Of a stretch of DNA of 64,000 nt, positions 1-10,454 are shown in pieces. The stretch is from NCBI GenBank assembly GCA_022559845.1, contig CM040120.1, forward strand, positions 308,238,740 to 308,302,739. Reading direction: 5' to 3'. Each line of letters begins with the position of its first letter. Within the stretch, counting starts at the first letter, position 1. The position numbers were made by a program, and so were the translations under genes. The notes under the pieces were generated by a model. It was not told the origin of the DNA. It ran no database searches and saw nothing but the letters and a program-made list of their open reading frames with translations. This stretch comes from Amorphophallus konjac. Its lineage: Eukaryota; Streptophyta; Magnoliopsida; Alismatales; Araceae.

Positions 1-2529
1 AGAACAGAAAATCTGTCTTCTAAACCCTATCAGCTGATACACATGGACCTTTTTGGGCCAACCAGGTCTGTCAGCTTATCAGGGAGGAAGTATGGGTTTG
101 TCATGGTAGATGACTTCTCTAGGTACACTTGGGTATATTTCTTATCACATAAAAGTGATGCATTCACTGAATTTCAGGAGTTCTGTCTTAAAATAAACCA
201 TAAAATTGAAAATATTTTAACTGATCATGGAGGTGAGTTTGAAAACTCACAGTTTGATGATTTCTGCAGGACAAATAGAATTCATCACAAGTTCTCCTCA
301 CCAAGAACACCCGAGTAGAATGGAGTTGTGGAGAGGAGAAACAGAACCCTAGTGGAGATGGGTCGAACACTCTTGGTTGAAGGTGGTCTGCCAAGGAAGT
401 TCTGGGCTGAAGCTGTAAATAATACATGTTATGTAATTAACAGAGCTATGGTAAGACCTTCTACCCAGAAAACACCTTATGAGATCATAAAGGGTAAGAA
501 ACCTTCAATTGCTCATTTCAAGGTTTTTGGTTGTAAATTCTTTATTCACATAAATGATAAAAGAGACATTGATAAATTTGAACCTAAAGGTGAACCAGGA
601 ATTTTTCTTGGTTATTCTGAAAACACCCGGGCATATAGAGTGTATAATTTGAATTCCAAATCTGTTGAAGAATCTCCACATATTATCTTTGATGAATCTT
701 TGGTAAAGACTAATGATGGTCAATATAGGAATGAAGACAATGGTGATATTCTGAAAGAAGGGAACCCTGCAGACAAATCCGAAGATGAGGAAGAAAATGA
801 AGAGTTTAATGCAGAAGAGCCTACAGGTCAGGGGGAGGTAAGTGAAAATCATGATGATCCAATTGTCAACATTAGATATCTAAAAGATCATCATGTAGAT
901 AATGTGATTGGCAATTTGCATGACCCTCCTAGGACTAGAGGCCATTTAAGAATTCAAAATGAATTGAATGCATATGCTTTTATTTCACATATAGAACCCA
1001 AGTCCATTGACTGTGCTCTCAAGGATGTGCATTGGATTAATTCCATGCATGAGGAGCTCAATCAATTTGACAGGAATAAGGTGTGGCACTTGGTCCCACC
1101 TCCTGATAATGAGACAGTCATAGGGACTAAATGGGTCTTCAGGAATAAAACTGATGAATCAGGGAATGTGATTAAGAATAAGGCCAGACTTGTAGCTCAG
1201 GGGTATAATCAGGAATTTGGAATAGACTTTGAAGAGTCTTTTACCCCTTTAGCCAGGTTAGAAGCAATCAGAATTTTATTCGCTTATGCATGTTCCCTAG
1301 GAATAAATCTTCAGCAGATGGATGTAAAATATGCTTTTCTGAATGGGGAAATCAGTGAGGATGTCTATGTGAGGTAGCCTCCTGGCTTTGAATGTTTAGA
1401 CTTCCCCAATCATGTTTATAAACTTCGTAAAGCTCTCTATGGTCTTAAGCAAGCTCCTAGAGCTTAGTATGACAGGTTGAGCAAATTCCTCACAGATAAG
1501 AACTTCACAAGAGGTGTAGTTGATCAAACCTTGTTCACTAAGGTAAGTCATTCAGATATTCTTATTATTCAAATTTATGTGGATGACATTATTTTTTGGT
1601 CAACTAACCCTAAACTGTGTGAGGAGTTTTCTCAGATTATGACTAATGAGTTTGAAATGAGCTCAATGGGCGAGTTCAAATTATTTCTTGGACTGCAGGT
1701 GACATAGTCAAAAGATGGAACCTTCATCCCTCAGTCCATGTACATAAGGGATTTACTGAAGAAATATAAGATGGACAACCTCAAAGAAATAGCTGCTCCA
1801 ATGGGTACCTAGACCAGCTTAGATGAAGATCCTCAAGGTAAACCAGTGGACCAAAAGCTATATAGAGGTATGATCGGATCCCTTCTATATCTTACAGCAT
1901 CTAGGCCTGATATTCAGTTTGCAGTGTGTTTATGCTCTAGATTTCAGGCTAGTCCTAAAGAGTCACATCTTAAATCTGTGAAAAGGATTTTTAGGTATCT
2001 ACTAGGCACCCAAGAGCTTGGTCTTTGGTATCCTGCCAAGTGTGAGTTAGAACTTCTAGCCTACACTGATGCAGACTATGCTGGGTGTCGAGTAGAGAGA
2101 AAGAGCACTAGTGGCTACTGTCAATTCCTTGGTGACTGTCTAGTAACTTGGTCATCTAAGAAGCAACACACTGTAGCTTTGTCCACAGCTGAAGCTGAAT
2201 ACGTTGCAGCTGGTAACTGTGCAGCCCAAGTACTTTGGATCAAGCACCAACTGACTGATTATCAAATAAAACTGGAATGTATTCCAATTTTGTGTGATAA
2301 TACTAGTGCCATATGTTTAGCTAAAAATCCTATTCATCATTCTAGGACTAAGCACATAGAGATCAAACACCATTTTCTTAAAGATGCTGTTAATAAAAAG
2401 GAAATTGAACTGAATTTCATTGAAACTGAAAAATAAATTGCTGATATCTTTACTAAGCCACTAGGGAATGAAAGGTTCAAATTTCTTAGAAGAGAACTTG
2501 GCTTGTGTAAATTTCAGCATGATGAATAG
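1..2529 (+). pseudogene. pol: Ty1/copia (Sirevirus-like) pol remnant: integrase, reverse transcriptase, RNase H
   Basis: This is the 3' two-thirds of a copia polyprotein; its start lies left of the window. Domains in copia order: integrase core with its first Asp in HMDLFGP (about 40-60), second Asp in LTDHGGEFEN (about 217-250) and Glu in GVVERRNRT (about 320-345); reverse transcriptase from KWVFRNK (about 1130) through LYGLKQAPRA to the YVDD box (about 1578); RNase H with AYTDADYAG, TSGYCQFLG and the C-terminal IADIFTKP (about 2060-2465). The frame is open without a frameshift from base 43 to the stop at 2527-2529, but six in-frame stops break it: 316-318, 1375-1377, 1465-1467, 1705-1707, 1810-1812 and 2434-2436. 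Four of the first five sit where the family usually has Gln, and the one at 1465 where it usually has Trp. The Sirevirus assignment rests mainly on the downstream multi-PPT region and long LTR. The copy cannot be autonomous. Confidence 0.93.
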
Positions 2530-4070
2530 AATTCAGTTGGTTTGAATATCTCATTTTAAACTTGTTTGTCTGAATAAAATTTGTGGCAGTTGAATAATGG
2601 ATCAAACCTTGCATGCATCACATTCACATTCTTCATGACATATTCATTGCATAACATGCATATCATAACTACATGCATATAGACAGGGGGAGTGTTGTAT
2701 GTAATTCAGAGAGGGTATCAACTTCATTGCAACTCAAATTCTTGTCTCTCGTGAATTCATTCATTCCTTGACCCTGATGAGTTGAGTCTGACAATATGGC
2801 AATCTGTTAGTCAGTTCTAATTCTTAAGCAATAGCAAACAGACTTCTTCCTTTATAAGAATTTTAATTACTTAAAGACTGACTTAATGGTTTAAATTTTC
2901 TAATCTTTAGAGTTTAAAGATTGCAATCAGAAAATAAGAATGCTGATAATTGATAAAGCTCTCAACCCCTATTTCATTACATGTCAGACAAAGTTAACTG
3001 TATCTGAAATCTGAAAACTCACTTGAAATCCTGTTAGAGAAGGCTAAGTATGTGTATTGTCCTTAAACAAGTTATTCTGAAACAAATAAAGGACAGCTAA
3101 GAAAATGTTGAAAATCTTGAAAAATATTTGAAAAATAATGTTGGCAGAGCAATGACTGGTATAGCACTGAGAAACTGAGTGATCCATCAAAGAAATGGAC
3201 AATACTTAAGTCATGAGGTGTATCAGTTATCTCTATATAAATGATCAAAACAGTAAGGTGGTTTCACTGAGTACCTGGGGGTAACTGGCGTCTGATAAAC
3301 ATGTACCCTCACACAAAAAGGTGTAAATCAGCTTTATTGAAATTGATCATAGGCAGAATGGTTCATTATGTTGAGTATCTAGGGGTACTGGCGTCTGATA
3401 AACGTGTACCCTTACGTAAAAAGACAAATGATACCTGAATGCCCTTAATGAAATAAAATTGAAAATGCTGCTCCTTCAAAAGAAAATTCAGATATGTCAA
3501 ACTGTTTAATTTCAATACATGACCTGGTATCTCCTAACAATTTTTACTGAGTCTAAGAAAGTAAGATATTTTTGAAACTGAATCTCGCATGCTCAAATGT
3601 GATTTTGGTTTATTGCTATTATCATGCACAGAAAACTTATCCAATGATTGTAGTGCATGAACTCTAAATTCTATAACCTTTAAACCAGAACTCTATCTGA
3701 AAGCAGTTTCTAAATTCATATGACTGAAGATGATTTAGAATGCTTATTCCTGAACTACTTGTTCAGAATACCAGTCCGATGATTTCTCTTGTTCCTTCCC
3801 TTGTAATTTCTTTCCCACCTCTTTGTTGATGGCAAAGGGGGAGAATATACTATCTGTTTGACGAATTCCGGGGGGAGTGTATGCATCATGTTATGGCAAA
3901 GGGGGAGATCTTGTGAGCAGGGAGTTAGTTTTCATTTCTTAGCATGCATTCATAGCATCTGCATGACAAATCTGACTAACAAATCATGTCTTTCATCAAA
4001 AATACATCTGTATGACAGGATGCTGCTATTCTATATGATAGGGTGTTGCCATCATCAAAAAGGGGGAGAT
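2530..4070 (+). other. Sirevirus-like 3' non-coding region with repeated polypurine tracts
   Basis: No convincing ORF lies between the end of pol and the LTR, so any env-like ORF is absent or lost. The region carries several G-rich polypurine runs of the form (A)nGGGGGAG: about 2684-2693, 3834-3844, 3868-3877, 3900-3909 and the last, used one at 4056-4070, which abuts the LTR. Multiple PPT copies upstream of the 3' LTR are a published hallmark of the Sirevirus lineage; assignment to it is inference from this pattern. Confidence 0.75.
3269..3425 (+). repeat. Two-copy direct repeat in the Sirevirus 3' region
   Basis: A block of about 50 bp (GAGTAYCTRGGGG, then CTGGCGTCTGATAAAC and GTGTACCCT) occurs at 3269-3320 and again at 3373-3425, a spacing of about 104 bp. 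The copies differ at a few sites and the sequence between them is not obviously related. Function unknown. Confidence 0.8.
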
Positions 4071-4204
4071 TGTTGTGACTCCTCTGTGTTGATGATGTTG
4101 ACCATAAGCTTTACTTCATTGGCAACATCTTGTTTTGATTGATTGACAACTGTTTATGTTTTGATGAAACTGTCTTTATCAGATTGTCTGTGTGTTCCAT
4201 GCAG

Positions 4205-5640
4205 TCAGAGTCTATACATCGTCATGCACACACACACAGGTCTACACATTGCACACACACACAAGTCAACACACTCAAAGTCTATACATTGCATTGAAGC
4301 ATGCACGTAGAGTCTATACATTACTTTGTGTTGTGTTTGTGCATCGTTTAGAACACAAGTCTATACATTCAAATGGCCTGTCTGCACGCTAAAGTCTGTA
4401 CAGAGTTTTTGTCTGTTTGACCAGCAAGTCTGTACATCAATTGCAAAGTCTGTACATCGGACTAAGTCTGCATCGGCTAAGTCTATACATCGTTCGTCTC
4501 ACTTAGCGTCTTACGCATATACATAGTCTGTACACTCATTGCCAGCATGTCTGTACATCACCTTGGGCATGGCAAAGTCTATACATTGCTGCATTGCTCG
4601 CACAGGCAATGTCTATACATCGTGTTGCAAGCATGCATTCAAGTCTGTACAGCCTGTGAGGTCCGTCTCACTCAGCGTCTCAAGTGGACTTGAAGTCTAT
4701 ACATTGGACCGTCTTACTTAACGTCTTTGTGCATGTCACACACTCGCAAGTCTGCACATTGTGGCACGCAGAGTCTGCACAACACTTTGTCAGCAAGTCT
4801 GCCCATTGCTATAGCACGCATGCAGAGTCTAGACAGTCTTGAGCAAGTCTATACATCGTGTTGCATGCACGCATTCAAGTCTGTACATCGCATAGCATGC
4901 ACGCATGTCCAAAGTCCGTACATTGTCCACTTGCAGCATTAGCACAAGTCTGTACAGCCTGTGTGCTTCACATCGTAATGTCTATACATTGGCTTGCTGC
5001 ACAAACACTGAGTCTGCACATCATCATGGTTGCCTTGATGCTGTAGAAAGTCTATACATTCTATTATGCTTGAAATTTGACGCCCATCAAAAGGGGCATC
5101 ACTTCTGAAACTGACGCCCAGGAAGGAGGCATTTTATTGTTGTGCATCAATTTATCAAAGTCTAGACATCGTCTGGTTGCATATCGCATAGTCTGTATAT
5201 GATGCATTGTGCTCTCATGCTTTAACACTAGGCATTGCAAAGTATGTACATTGGTTGCACATTGCACTCCATGTCTATACACTGCTTCATGCATTGCACG
5301 AAGTCTGCACATTGTGTATTGCTGTGCTCATACATCATTTTAGTAAGTCTGCACAATGATGCACCTTGAGTCTGCATATTCATTTGGCATGTCAGTACAT
5401 CCATTTGTAATGTTCATAGTCTTGCATACGTGAAGTCTGTACATGCTTCAGTGTTGCATTCACTAAGCCTGTACACACCTCCGCCTTGCATATATGAAGT
5501 ATGCACATGCCATAGCACTGCATATATGAAGTCTATACATGCTCTAGCGTTGCATATATAAAGTCTGTACATGGCATAGTTTCGTATTCACAAAGTCTAT
5601 ACATGCTTCAGCGCTGTCTTCATATAGTATGTACAAGGTT
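4205..5640 (+). repeat. Array of about 40 short direct motifs (AAGTCTRTACAT) in LTR U3
   Basis: Over 1.45 kb a degenerate 12-14 bp motif, AAGTCTATACATYG or AAGTCTGTACATYG, recurs roughly every 25-45 bp, always on the plus strand. Examples begin near 4270, 4361, 4446, 4577, 4693, 4845, 4877, 5048, 5158, 5536 and 5595. The intervening sequences are mostly unrelated to each other, so this is a motif array rather than an ordinary minisatellite. It lies immediately upstream of the LTR TATA box. Confidence 0.9.
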
Positions 5641-5857
5641 TCAACCTTAAACTGATAACTCTATTCGATTGTCTGACAGGGACTCTTTGCAGAGATTGAT
5701 GACATGGCTCGTGATCCAAGGATGGACGAGGTGTCTAGATTGTGACACGTGGAATGCAGCCCAACCAGGATGCTGCCATGTGGTCGAAATTCCTCAAATC
5801 TGGAAAAAGCTCTGGGCGGGAAATGTGGAAGCCACACGCCCTCTTGCTTGTTACTAC

Positions 5858-5864
5858 TATAAAA
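5858..5864 (+). promoter_or_regulatory. TATA box of Sirevirus LTR 1
   Basis: TATAAAA lies about 220 bp downstream of the end of the motif array, in the position expected for the U3/R boundary of a plus-strand LTR. Transcription would start about 30 bp downstream. Inferred from sequence only. Confidence 0.65.
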
Positions 5865-6654
5865 GGAAGTCTTCTTCCTCAGAAGAAGGCTGATCGAAGT
5901 GGTGAAGCTCGAACAGAGAAACTGAACATCTGAAGCAGCAGAGAGCCACCGAGAGCAGAGAAGAAAAAGAAAGAGCAGAGAAGATTGAGAGAGAGGAGTT
6001 GAGAGAGCTTGTCTCATTATTCCTCAGTCTCTTGGTTCAGATACTAGAGCTGAGTTGCTCATTGCGAGCTACATTCCCTGTTGGGATTTATTGTTTTCGT
6101 TTGCTTCTGTTTTGCTTTCCGAGATCTTTTCTTCAAGCTGTGTGTCAGCTGTTTACAGTGGAGGATTCCACTGGACGGGTAAGCTGTATTCCCCAGCGGG
6201 TTTGCAGAGGAGTTGCCTCTGGACAGGTTAAGCTGTAACTCCTCAACGGGTGAGACTTGGTCTCGGACAGCAAGCTGTGAAGCTCAGCGGTTGTAGGCTA
6301 AGCTGTATTGCCCAGCGGACGTAAGCTGTGTTGCGCAGCAGTAAGCCACACTTGGTTTGAGTGTGGGGTGGACATAGGTCTGGAGGACCAAACCACCTAA
6401 AATTCCTGTGTGTTATGTGCTTGTATGATTGCCTATGATATGGTGTGTGGTTGCTTCCCTTGATTCTCGGCACATATCGCTTCATTGCTGCTCTGTTCAA
6501 ACGCTCTTGTTAGTGATCTTGTAGGTCGGCTTAAATTCCGCATTAGAGCCCTATATTGGTTTCAATTTAGGCCATAGATCTATTCACCCCCCTCTAGATC
6601 CACACTTCGTGGTGACAAAGTGCTTCCATCTAACATAACACTTTCAAGGTCGGG

Positions 6655-8106
6655 ATGCCGCTCAGACGGAGTTCTCGGCGTTCTGCCCATGGGCAAGCTA
6701 GCCGTCAACGGCCAGAGGCCCCGGCTCCTCCACCTCATCTAGCTCCTCCTCTGCCTCGAGCACCTTTACCTCCACGTCCCATTATCGACCCTCGCTTGGT
6801 CGACTTCAACGAGGTGAATGAGCTCCTCCCGGATGTGTGCGCTCTTTTTGAGGTTCAGGAAGGTTGGATGGATTTTGTTACTCGGTATAATAGATATTAT
6901 CCTCGATTGGTGCAGCAGTTCTACAGGTATTTAGTTGTGAGGAATGAACAGTTATATACCACGGTTGAGGGTGTGGAGCTTCATATCACTCCGGAGTTAT
7001 TTCAGCAGGCCTTAGGAGTATCCGCCATGGGTGCAGATAGAGCATATGGTTTTGGTGAAGTTCCAACAATATTTTTTGTTATGACCAACTGTGAGTATGT
7101 GCATGGTGTGAGCAATTTGATCAAGCTGAATGTCAATCATTTTCCTCCACTGCAACGGGTCCTCCACCACATGTTTACATCATTGATTTATCCCAAAGTG
7201 GGCAGTCGGGATGAGGTTACAGAAGTTCAGAGATTCCTATTCTATCATGTCATGAATGGAACTCAAATCAATATGGGTCGGCTCATGACAGATCTGATTA
7301 GCACCTGTCGTACCTACCTCCGACGCTCTCTTCCATATGCTTCGCAGTTGACCGGTGTCTTCATTTATGCCGGGATTAATGTGGCAAATGAGCAGTTCAT
7401 ATATGTTAGGCAGGATGATGTATACAACAAGTATAAAATTTTCATAGATTTTGGCTACTACTTTGGTCCCGACGGCGAGCTTGTACGGGACATTCCAATT
7501 TATGGGGAAGATGACCTCAGTGAGGAAGAAGAAGGACCAGCACAGCAGCAAGGCGAAGGGGATATTCCCCCTCCAGTTCCAGCTGAGGAGCAGCCTCCCC
7601 CACCATCTCCTTATCACTAGGATTTTGAGATGCCTCCTCCACCTCAATTTCACCATGGGGAATTTTCCACTCAAGGGGCCGGACAGCGCCCTTTGGTGGA
7701 CTACGAGGCTCTTGACGGGCGGCTTACTGGCTTAGAGACTCGTGTGGATACCCTTGGGGATCGTCTCTCTACCCTTGGGGACACCATAGGCACTGCATTT
7801 GACACCATATCCGGGCGCATGGATACCTTCTCTACTGCCTTGGACTCTCTCTCTACTCAGATGGCCACTCTCACCACCCACATGACTTCCTTTCGAGAGG
7901 ATTTAGCTGAGTCTGGCCGATCCTTTAGCTTCATGCACCTCTCCCTTCTTGGCATGCGGCGCCAAGATACGGCTCGTGATGAATCCATTGGTCATATTCT
8001 TGATCTTCTTCATACTCATGCACACCATCTTGGCGACATTCGTCGGCACCTTGGCCTTCCACCTACACCTCCCGCCGATCAGCCACCTCCTGAAGATGCT
8101 ACATGA
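6655..8106 (+). pseudogene. Sirevirus-like env-like / plant transposon-protein ORF with one in-frame stop
   Basis: The ORF of 483 codons starts at ATG 6655 and is interrupted only by TAG at 7618-7620; the frame continues unchanged. Residues 1-55 are Arg- and Pro-rich. Residues about 60-290 contain LLPDVCALFEVQEGWMDFV and YYPRLVQQFYRYL, resembling the 'putative plant transposon protein' family often found between pol and the 3' LTR in Sirevirus-like elements; I judge this by memory of the pattern, not by a search. The stretch after the stop is rich in LETRVDTLGDRLSTL-type heptads, probably a coiled coil, followed by a His/Pro-rich tail. I see no clear signal peptide or transmembrane segment, so a true envelope role is doubtful. 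The 5' part of this element should lie left of the window, separated by the insertion of element 1. Confidence 0.7.
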
Positions 8107-8591
8107 GGATTTGTTTTGCTTTCACCTCTAGCATGTTCTCTTTTGGTCCAGTGTTGCTTGAGTCCCTCCTTCATCTATCCTACCCCTTTTTGCTGTTGAC
8201 AAAGGGGGAGAAGTAGTAGGGCAGGTTTATCTACTTATGTATGTCGTTGTGTGGTTGTGTTTGCTTGCTTGCATGTCACATGTGAGGGCTGTCGTAGTGT
8301 TAGTCTTTTGCTTAGTCTTTGGTATTAGAGTCGTGCATTCACTCTCGCACTAATGTACCTTGTAATGAAATGATGAATTGAAAGTACTGGTGTTTGAACT
8401 CAGATGGTTGGCATTTGTGTCTCATTTCATATTCTTGCTGGCAAACAAGTGGTTGGGTGGTATATGCTACTTTGTGTTGAACGAACTAGCATGTTGACCT
8501 TTCTAGCACTACGTCCAAATTGAATTTCCTTAAAACATGAACTTTGGTTTGAATGCCCTAGAGTTTTGTCATCATCAAAAACGGGGGAGAT
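8107..8591 (+). other. 3' UTR and polypurine tracts of Sirevirus-like element 2
   Basis: This is non-coding. It holds an upstream PPT copy (ACAAAGGGGGAGAAG, about 8201-8215) and the terminal PPT (ATCAAAAACGGGGGAGAT, about 8574-8591) directly before the LTR. The paired PPT layout matches element 1. Confidence 0.8.
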
Positions 8592-9801
8592 TGTTGTATA
8601 TATATCTCGATATTTTTGATGATAACAAAACCAAGGACATATGGTTGCTCACATGCTTGGAACTAATAACCTAAGTGATTTTCATAAGCTTTCAAGGTCG
8701 GAACTCTTCATGTTTTTGCTTAAGGTTTTAGCATTCCAAATGGTTTTCTAAGAACTTGAATGAACTTGAAATAACTTTTAACTAATCGTTCAATTCATGC
8801 CTCGATCATATGGATACACTTTTCTGGGCTAAACTCTTCATTTTTCAGGTTTTTGACAGTCCGGTCGACCTCCAGCATCACCCCGGTCGACCTGGAATAA
8901 CAGAATGGAATTTTCTACAGGTTGTCTCAATGGCGGTCGACCGCCCCCTCAATCCCGATCGACCGGATTTCCCAAGGACCGGCCTCCTGCAGGTTTCTCA
9001 GTGGCAGTCGACCGCCAGCCCCTGCAGGTCGACCGCCAGCCCCGAGCTGCCCAATATTGTTGACTTTTTGTCACTTCGAGGGAAGCCTTTCCACTTGGTA
9101 TTGTTTAATCCCTAAGCACTCAAACCCTCCAGAAATTGTGGATCTAGTCTGGGGGAGTCCATGGACCATTCAAAGCCTATTAAACTTATACAAGAAGGTT
9201 AAGAAAACCCTAATGCTCAAGGTGGATCAAAGAGGCTATTAAAGAGGAAGAGAAGGAAGCTAGCACTGTAGACGTGAACAGTGATCCGAGATGAGTTCTT
9301 CATCCTTCTTCATCCTTCTTCATCCATTCAAGTGAAGATCAATCTAAGGGATCATGCTACATCCAAAGCATTATTCATCCACTAAGGGGGAGCAAATCAA
9401 GATTCTTCTCTTGTGTTCTAAATTCATATTTTCTCTTGAGCTTCATTTATGGTTCTTGTAATCATTAAACTTTTTAGTGTGTATGGATCTTCCTAGATCC
9501 GTGTGTGTGTGTGTTTGTGTGTTCAATCCGTTGTAGTTGTGTGTGTGTTAAGGTGTTCTTTTGCACCTTCGCGGAAGCTCCCTTTCCTAGTGTGTGTGTG
9601 TGTGCATCTGATCTTGTAACACTTTACAAGATAGTGTGTGGATCCTCACTGTCGGTGAGGGGTGGACGTAGGTTGCTGTTGTGGTATCCGAACCACCTTA
9701 AAATTATTGTCTCATTGTGGTCTGCTCCTTATCTCCTATCCCTTTTCTGTGCACCCTTGTGGATCCTCTATAGTTTAGTATCAATTCAGTAGGCTATAAC
9801 A
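8592..9801 (+). mobile_element. 3' LTR of Sirevirus-like element 2
   Basis: It starts TGTTGTATATATATC after the PPT and probably ends at GGCTATAACA (9801), about 1.21 kb. It shares the GTGGACGTAGG...AACCACCTTAAAAT block (9662-9706) with Sirevirus LTR 1. A (GT)n run lies at about 9500-9605. The 5' LTR is outside the window, so the end is a best estimate; CAGTAACA at 9832 is an alternative. Confidence 0.68.
8861..9037. repeat. Six GTCGAC-core palindromes (GGTCGACC type) in Sirevirus LTR 2
   Basis: Palindromic 8-12-mers lie at 8861-8870, 8883-8892, 8933-8944, 8955-8966, about 9003-9015 and 9026-9037, for example GCGGTCGACCGC and CCGATCGACCGG. All share GTCGAC except one GATCGAC variant. Palindromic repeats in Sirevirus LTRs are known as a class; this particular core is read directly from the sequence. 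Confidence 0.85.
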
Positions 9802-9837
9802 GTAGTTCAATTTCAGTTCAGTAAACAGTAACAGTGG
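9802..9837. repeat. Flank and left target-site copy (AGTGG) of the composite insertion
   Basis: This short flank, rich in CAGTA, separates the end of Sirevirus LTR 2 from the Cassandra LTR. Its last five bases (9833-9837) are AGTGG, identical to 20918-20922 just beyond the chromovirus 5' LTR. The sequence right of 20922 therefore reads on from this flank. Confidence 0.8.
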
Positions 9838-10080
9838 TGTCACGCCCCGTACTCTATACCGTCGAGGTATTGTCCGCTTTGGCTTACCGACCTCACGGTT
9901 TTATCCTTTTTTAACAGTGATCGGCTCCAGAATGGAGGACTTCCCGGGAGGTCACCCATCCCAGTACTACTCCCCACTAAGTACGCTTAACTTCGGAGGT
10001 CTTTCCAAGAACTGAGCCGATACTTGAAAAGGCACCTCGGTGATATAGAGTACAACTTTGCTATATTTGAGGGTGTTACA
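9838..10080 (-). repeat. Cassandra LTR (3' copy in element orientation)
   Basis: This 243-bp terminal repeat has its outer end directly against target copy AGTGG at 9833-9837. It differs from the partner LTR at about three positions, for example near 9981, 9999 and 10033, suggesting a fairly recent insertion. Confidence 0.93.
9935..9998 (-). promoter_or_regulatory. 5S rRNA-derived internal pol III promoter in Cassandra LTR
   Basis: Read on the minus strand this contains CCGAAGTTAAGCG, then GAGTAGTACT, GGATGGGTGACCTCC and CGGGAAGTCCTC. These match the A box, intermediate element and C box half of plant 5S rRNA. The 5' half of the gene is absent, so it is not a functional rRNA gene. In the Cassandra family this segment is known to act as a pol III promoter; activity here is inference. 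Confidence 0.88.
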
Positions 10081-10204
10081 ATCTACCCCTCTTATATAGG
10101 CGACGTCCTCGTCGCTGGGCACATATAGCACGCAATCAAGCCCCCAAGCAGGTAGGACTCTAGAGGCCCACACTTCCGGCTAGGGTATAGCTCTGATACC
10201 ATTC
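10081..10204 (-). other. Cassandra internal region: PPT and PBS
   Basis: The 124 bp between the LTRs carry a minus-strand polypurine tract beside the 3' LTR (10081-10093) and the tRNA-Met primer site (10190-10201) three bases from the 5' LTR. There is no ORF. Confidence 0.88.
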
Positions 10205-10447
10205 TGTCACGCCCCGTACTCTATACCGTCGAGGTATTGTCCGCTTTGGCTTACCGACCTCACGGTTTTATCCTTTTTTAACAGTGATCGGCTCCAGAAT
10301 GGAGGACTTCCCGGGAGGTCACCCATCCCAGTACTACTCCCCACTAAGCACGCTTAACTTCGGAGTTCTTTCCAAGAACTGAGCCGATACTTGAAAAGGC
10401 GCCTCGGTGATATAGAGTACAACTTTGCTATATTTGAGGGTGTTACA
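10205..10447 (-). repeat. Cassandra LTR (5' copy) including second 5S-derived segment
   Basis: This is the 5' LTR in element orientation. The 5S-derived segment is at 10302-10365 and has the more canonical AAGCGTGC form of the A box. Its outer end (TGTAACACC on the minus strand) is joined without any target sequence to the 7-bp chromovirus leader at 10448-10454. Confidence 0.92.
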
Positions 10448-10454
10448 CAAAAAC
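10448..10454 (-). other. Junction: chromovirus PBS-proximal leader fused to Cassandra LTR end
   Basis: CAAAAAC here is identical to 17976-17982, the seven bases between the chromovirus 5' LTR and its primer site. It is exactly the sequence expected at an untrimmed U5 end of the cDNA, because minus-strand synthesis begins right after the tRNA primer. It is followed at once by the terminal base of the Cassandra LTR. Confidence 0.85.

Larger units (their letters stand above)
4071..6640 (+). mobile_element. 3' LTR of Sirevirus-like copia element 1
   Basis: The LTR starts with TGTTGTGACTCC directly after the polypurine tract and ends near ATAACA at 6640 (a CTAACA at 6635 is an alternative), giving about 2.57 kb. 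Near its end is the C-rich block TCTATTCACCCCCCTCTAG (about 6577-6596), which recurs in reverse complement at 59875-59895 in the minus-strand Sirevirus LTR. A GTGGACATAGG / AACCACCTAAAAT pair at 6368-6402 has a close counterpart in the second Sirevirus LTR (9662-9706). The matching 5' LTR lies outside the window, so the exact end and TSD cannot be proved. Confidence 0.82.
9838..10447 (-). mobile_element. Cassandra-type TRIM retrotransposon
   Basis: Two direct LTRs of 243 bp each (9838-10080 and 10205-10447), differing at about three sites, flank an internal region of only 124 bp. On the minus strand the LTR runs TGTAACACCC...GGGGCGTGACA. The internal region has a PBS complementary to initiator tRNA-Met (TGGTATCAGAGC, plus coordinates 10190-10201) and a PPT (AAGAGGGGTAGAT, 10081-10093). 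Each LTR carries the 3' half of a plant 5S rRNA gene, the defining feature of Cassandra. It codes for nothing and must use proteins of another element. Confidence 0.93.

Noticed and set aside
4192..5108. Set of short overlapping Ser/His/Thr-rich frames
   Set aside because: They are shadows of the AAGTCTRTACAT motif array.
6655..8106. Host gene for a Pro-rich nuclear protein
   Set aside because: Its position between a Sirevirus LTR and a PPT/LTR pair, and its resemblance to known retroelement ORFs, make a host gene unlikely.
9935..9998. Genuine 5S rRNA gene (also at 10302-10365)
   Set aside because: Only the 3' half is present, and it lies inside the paired LTRs of a TRIM element.
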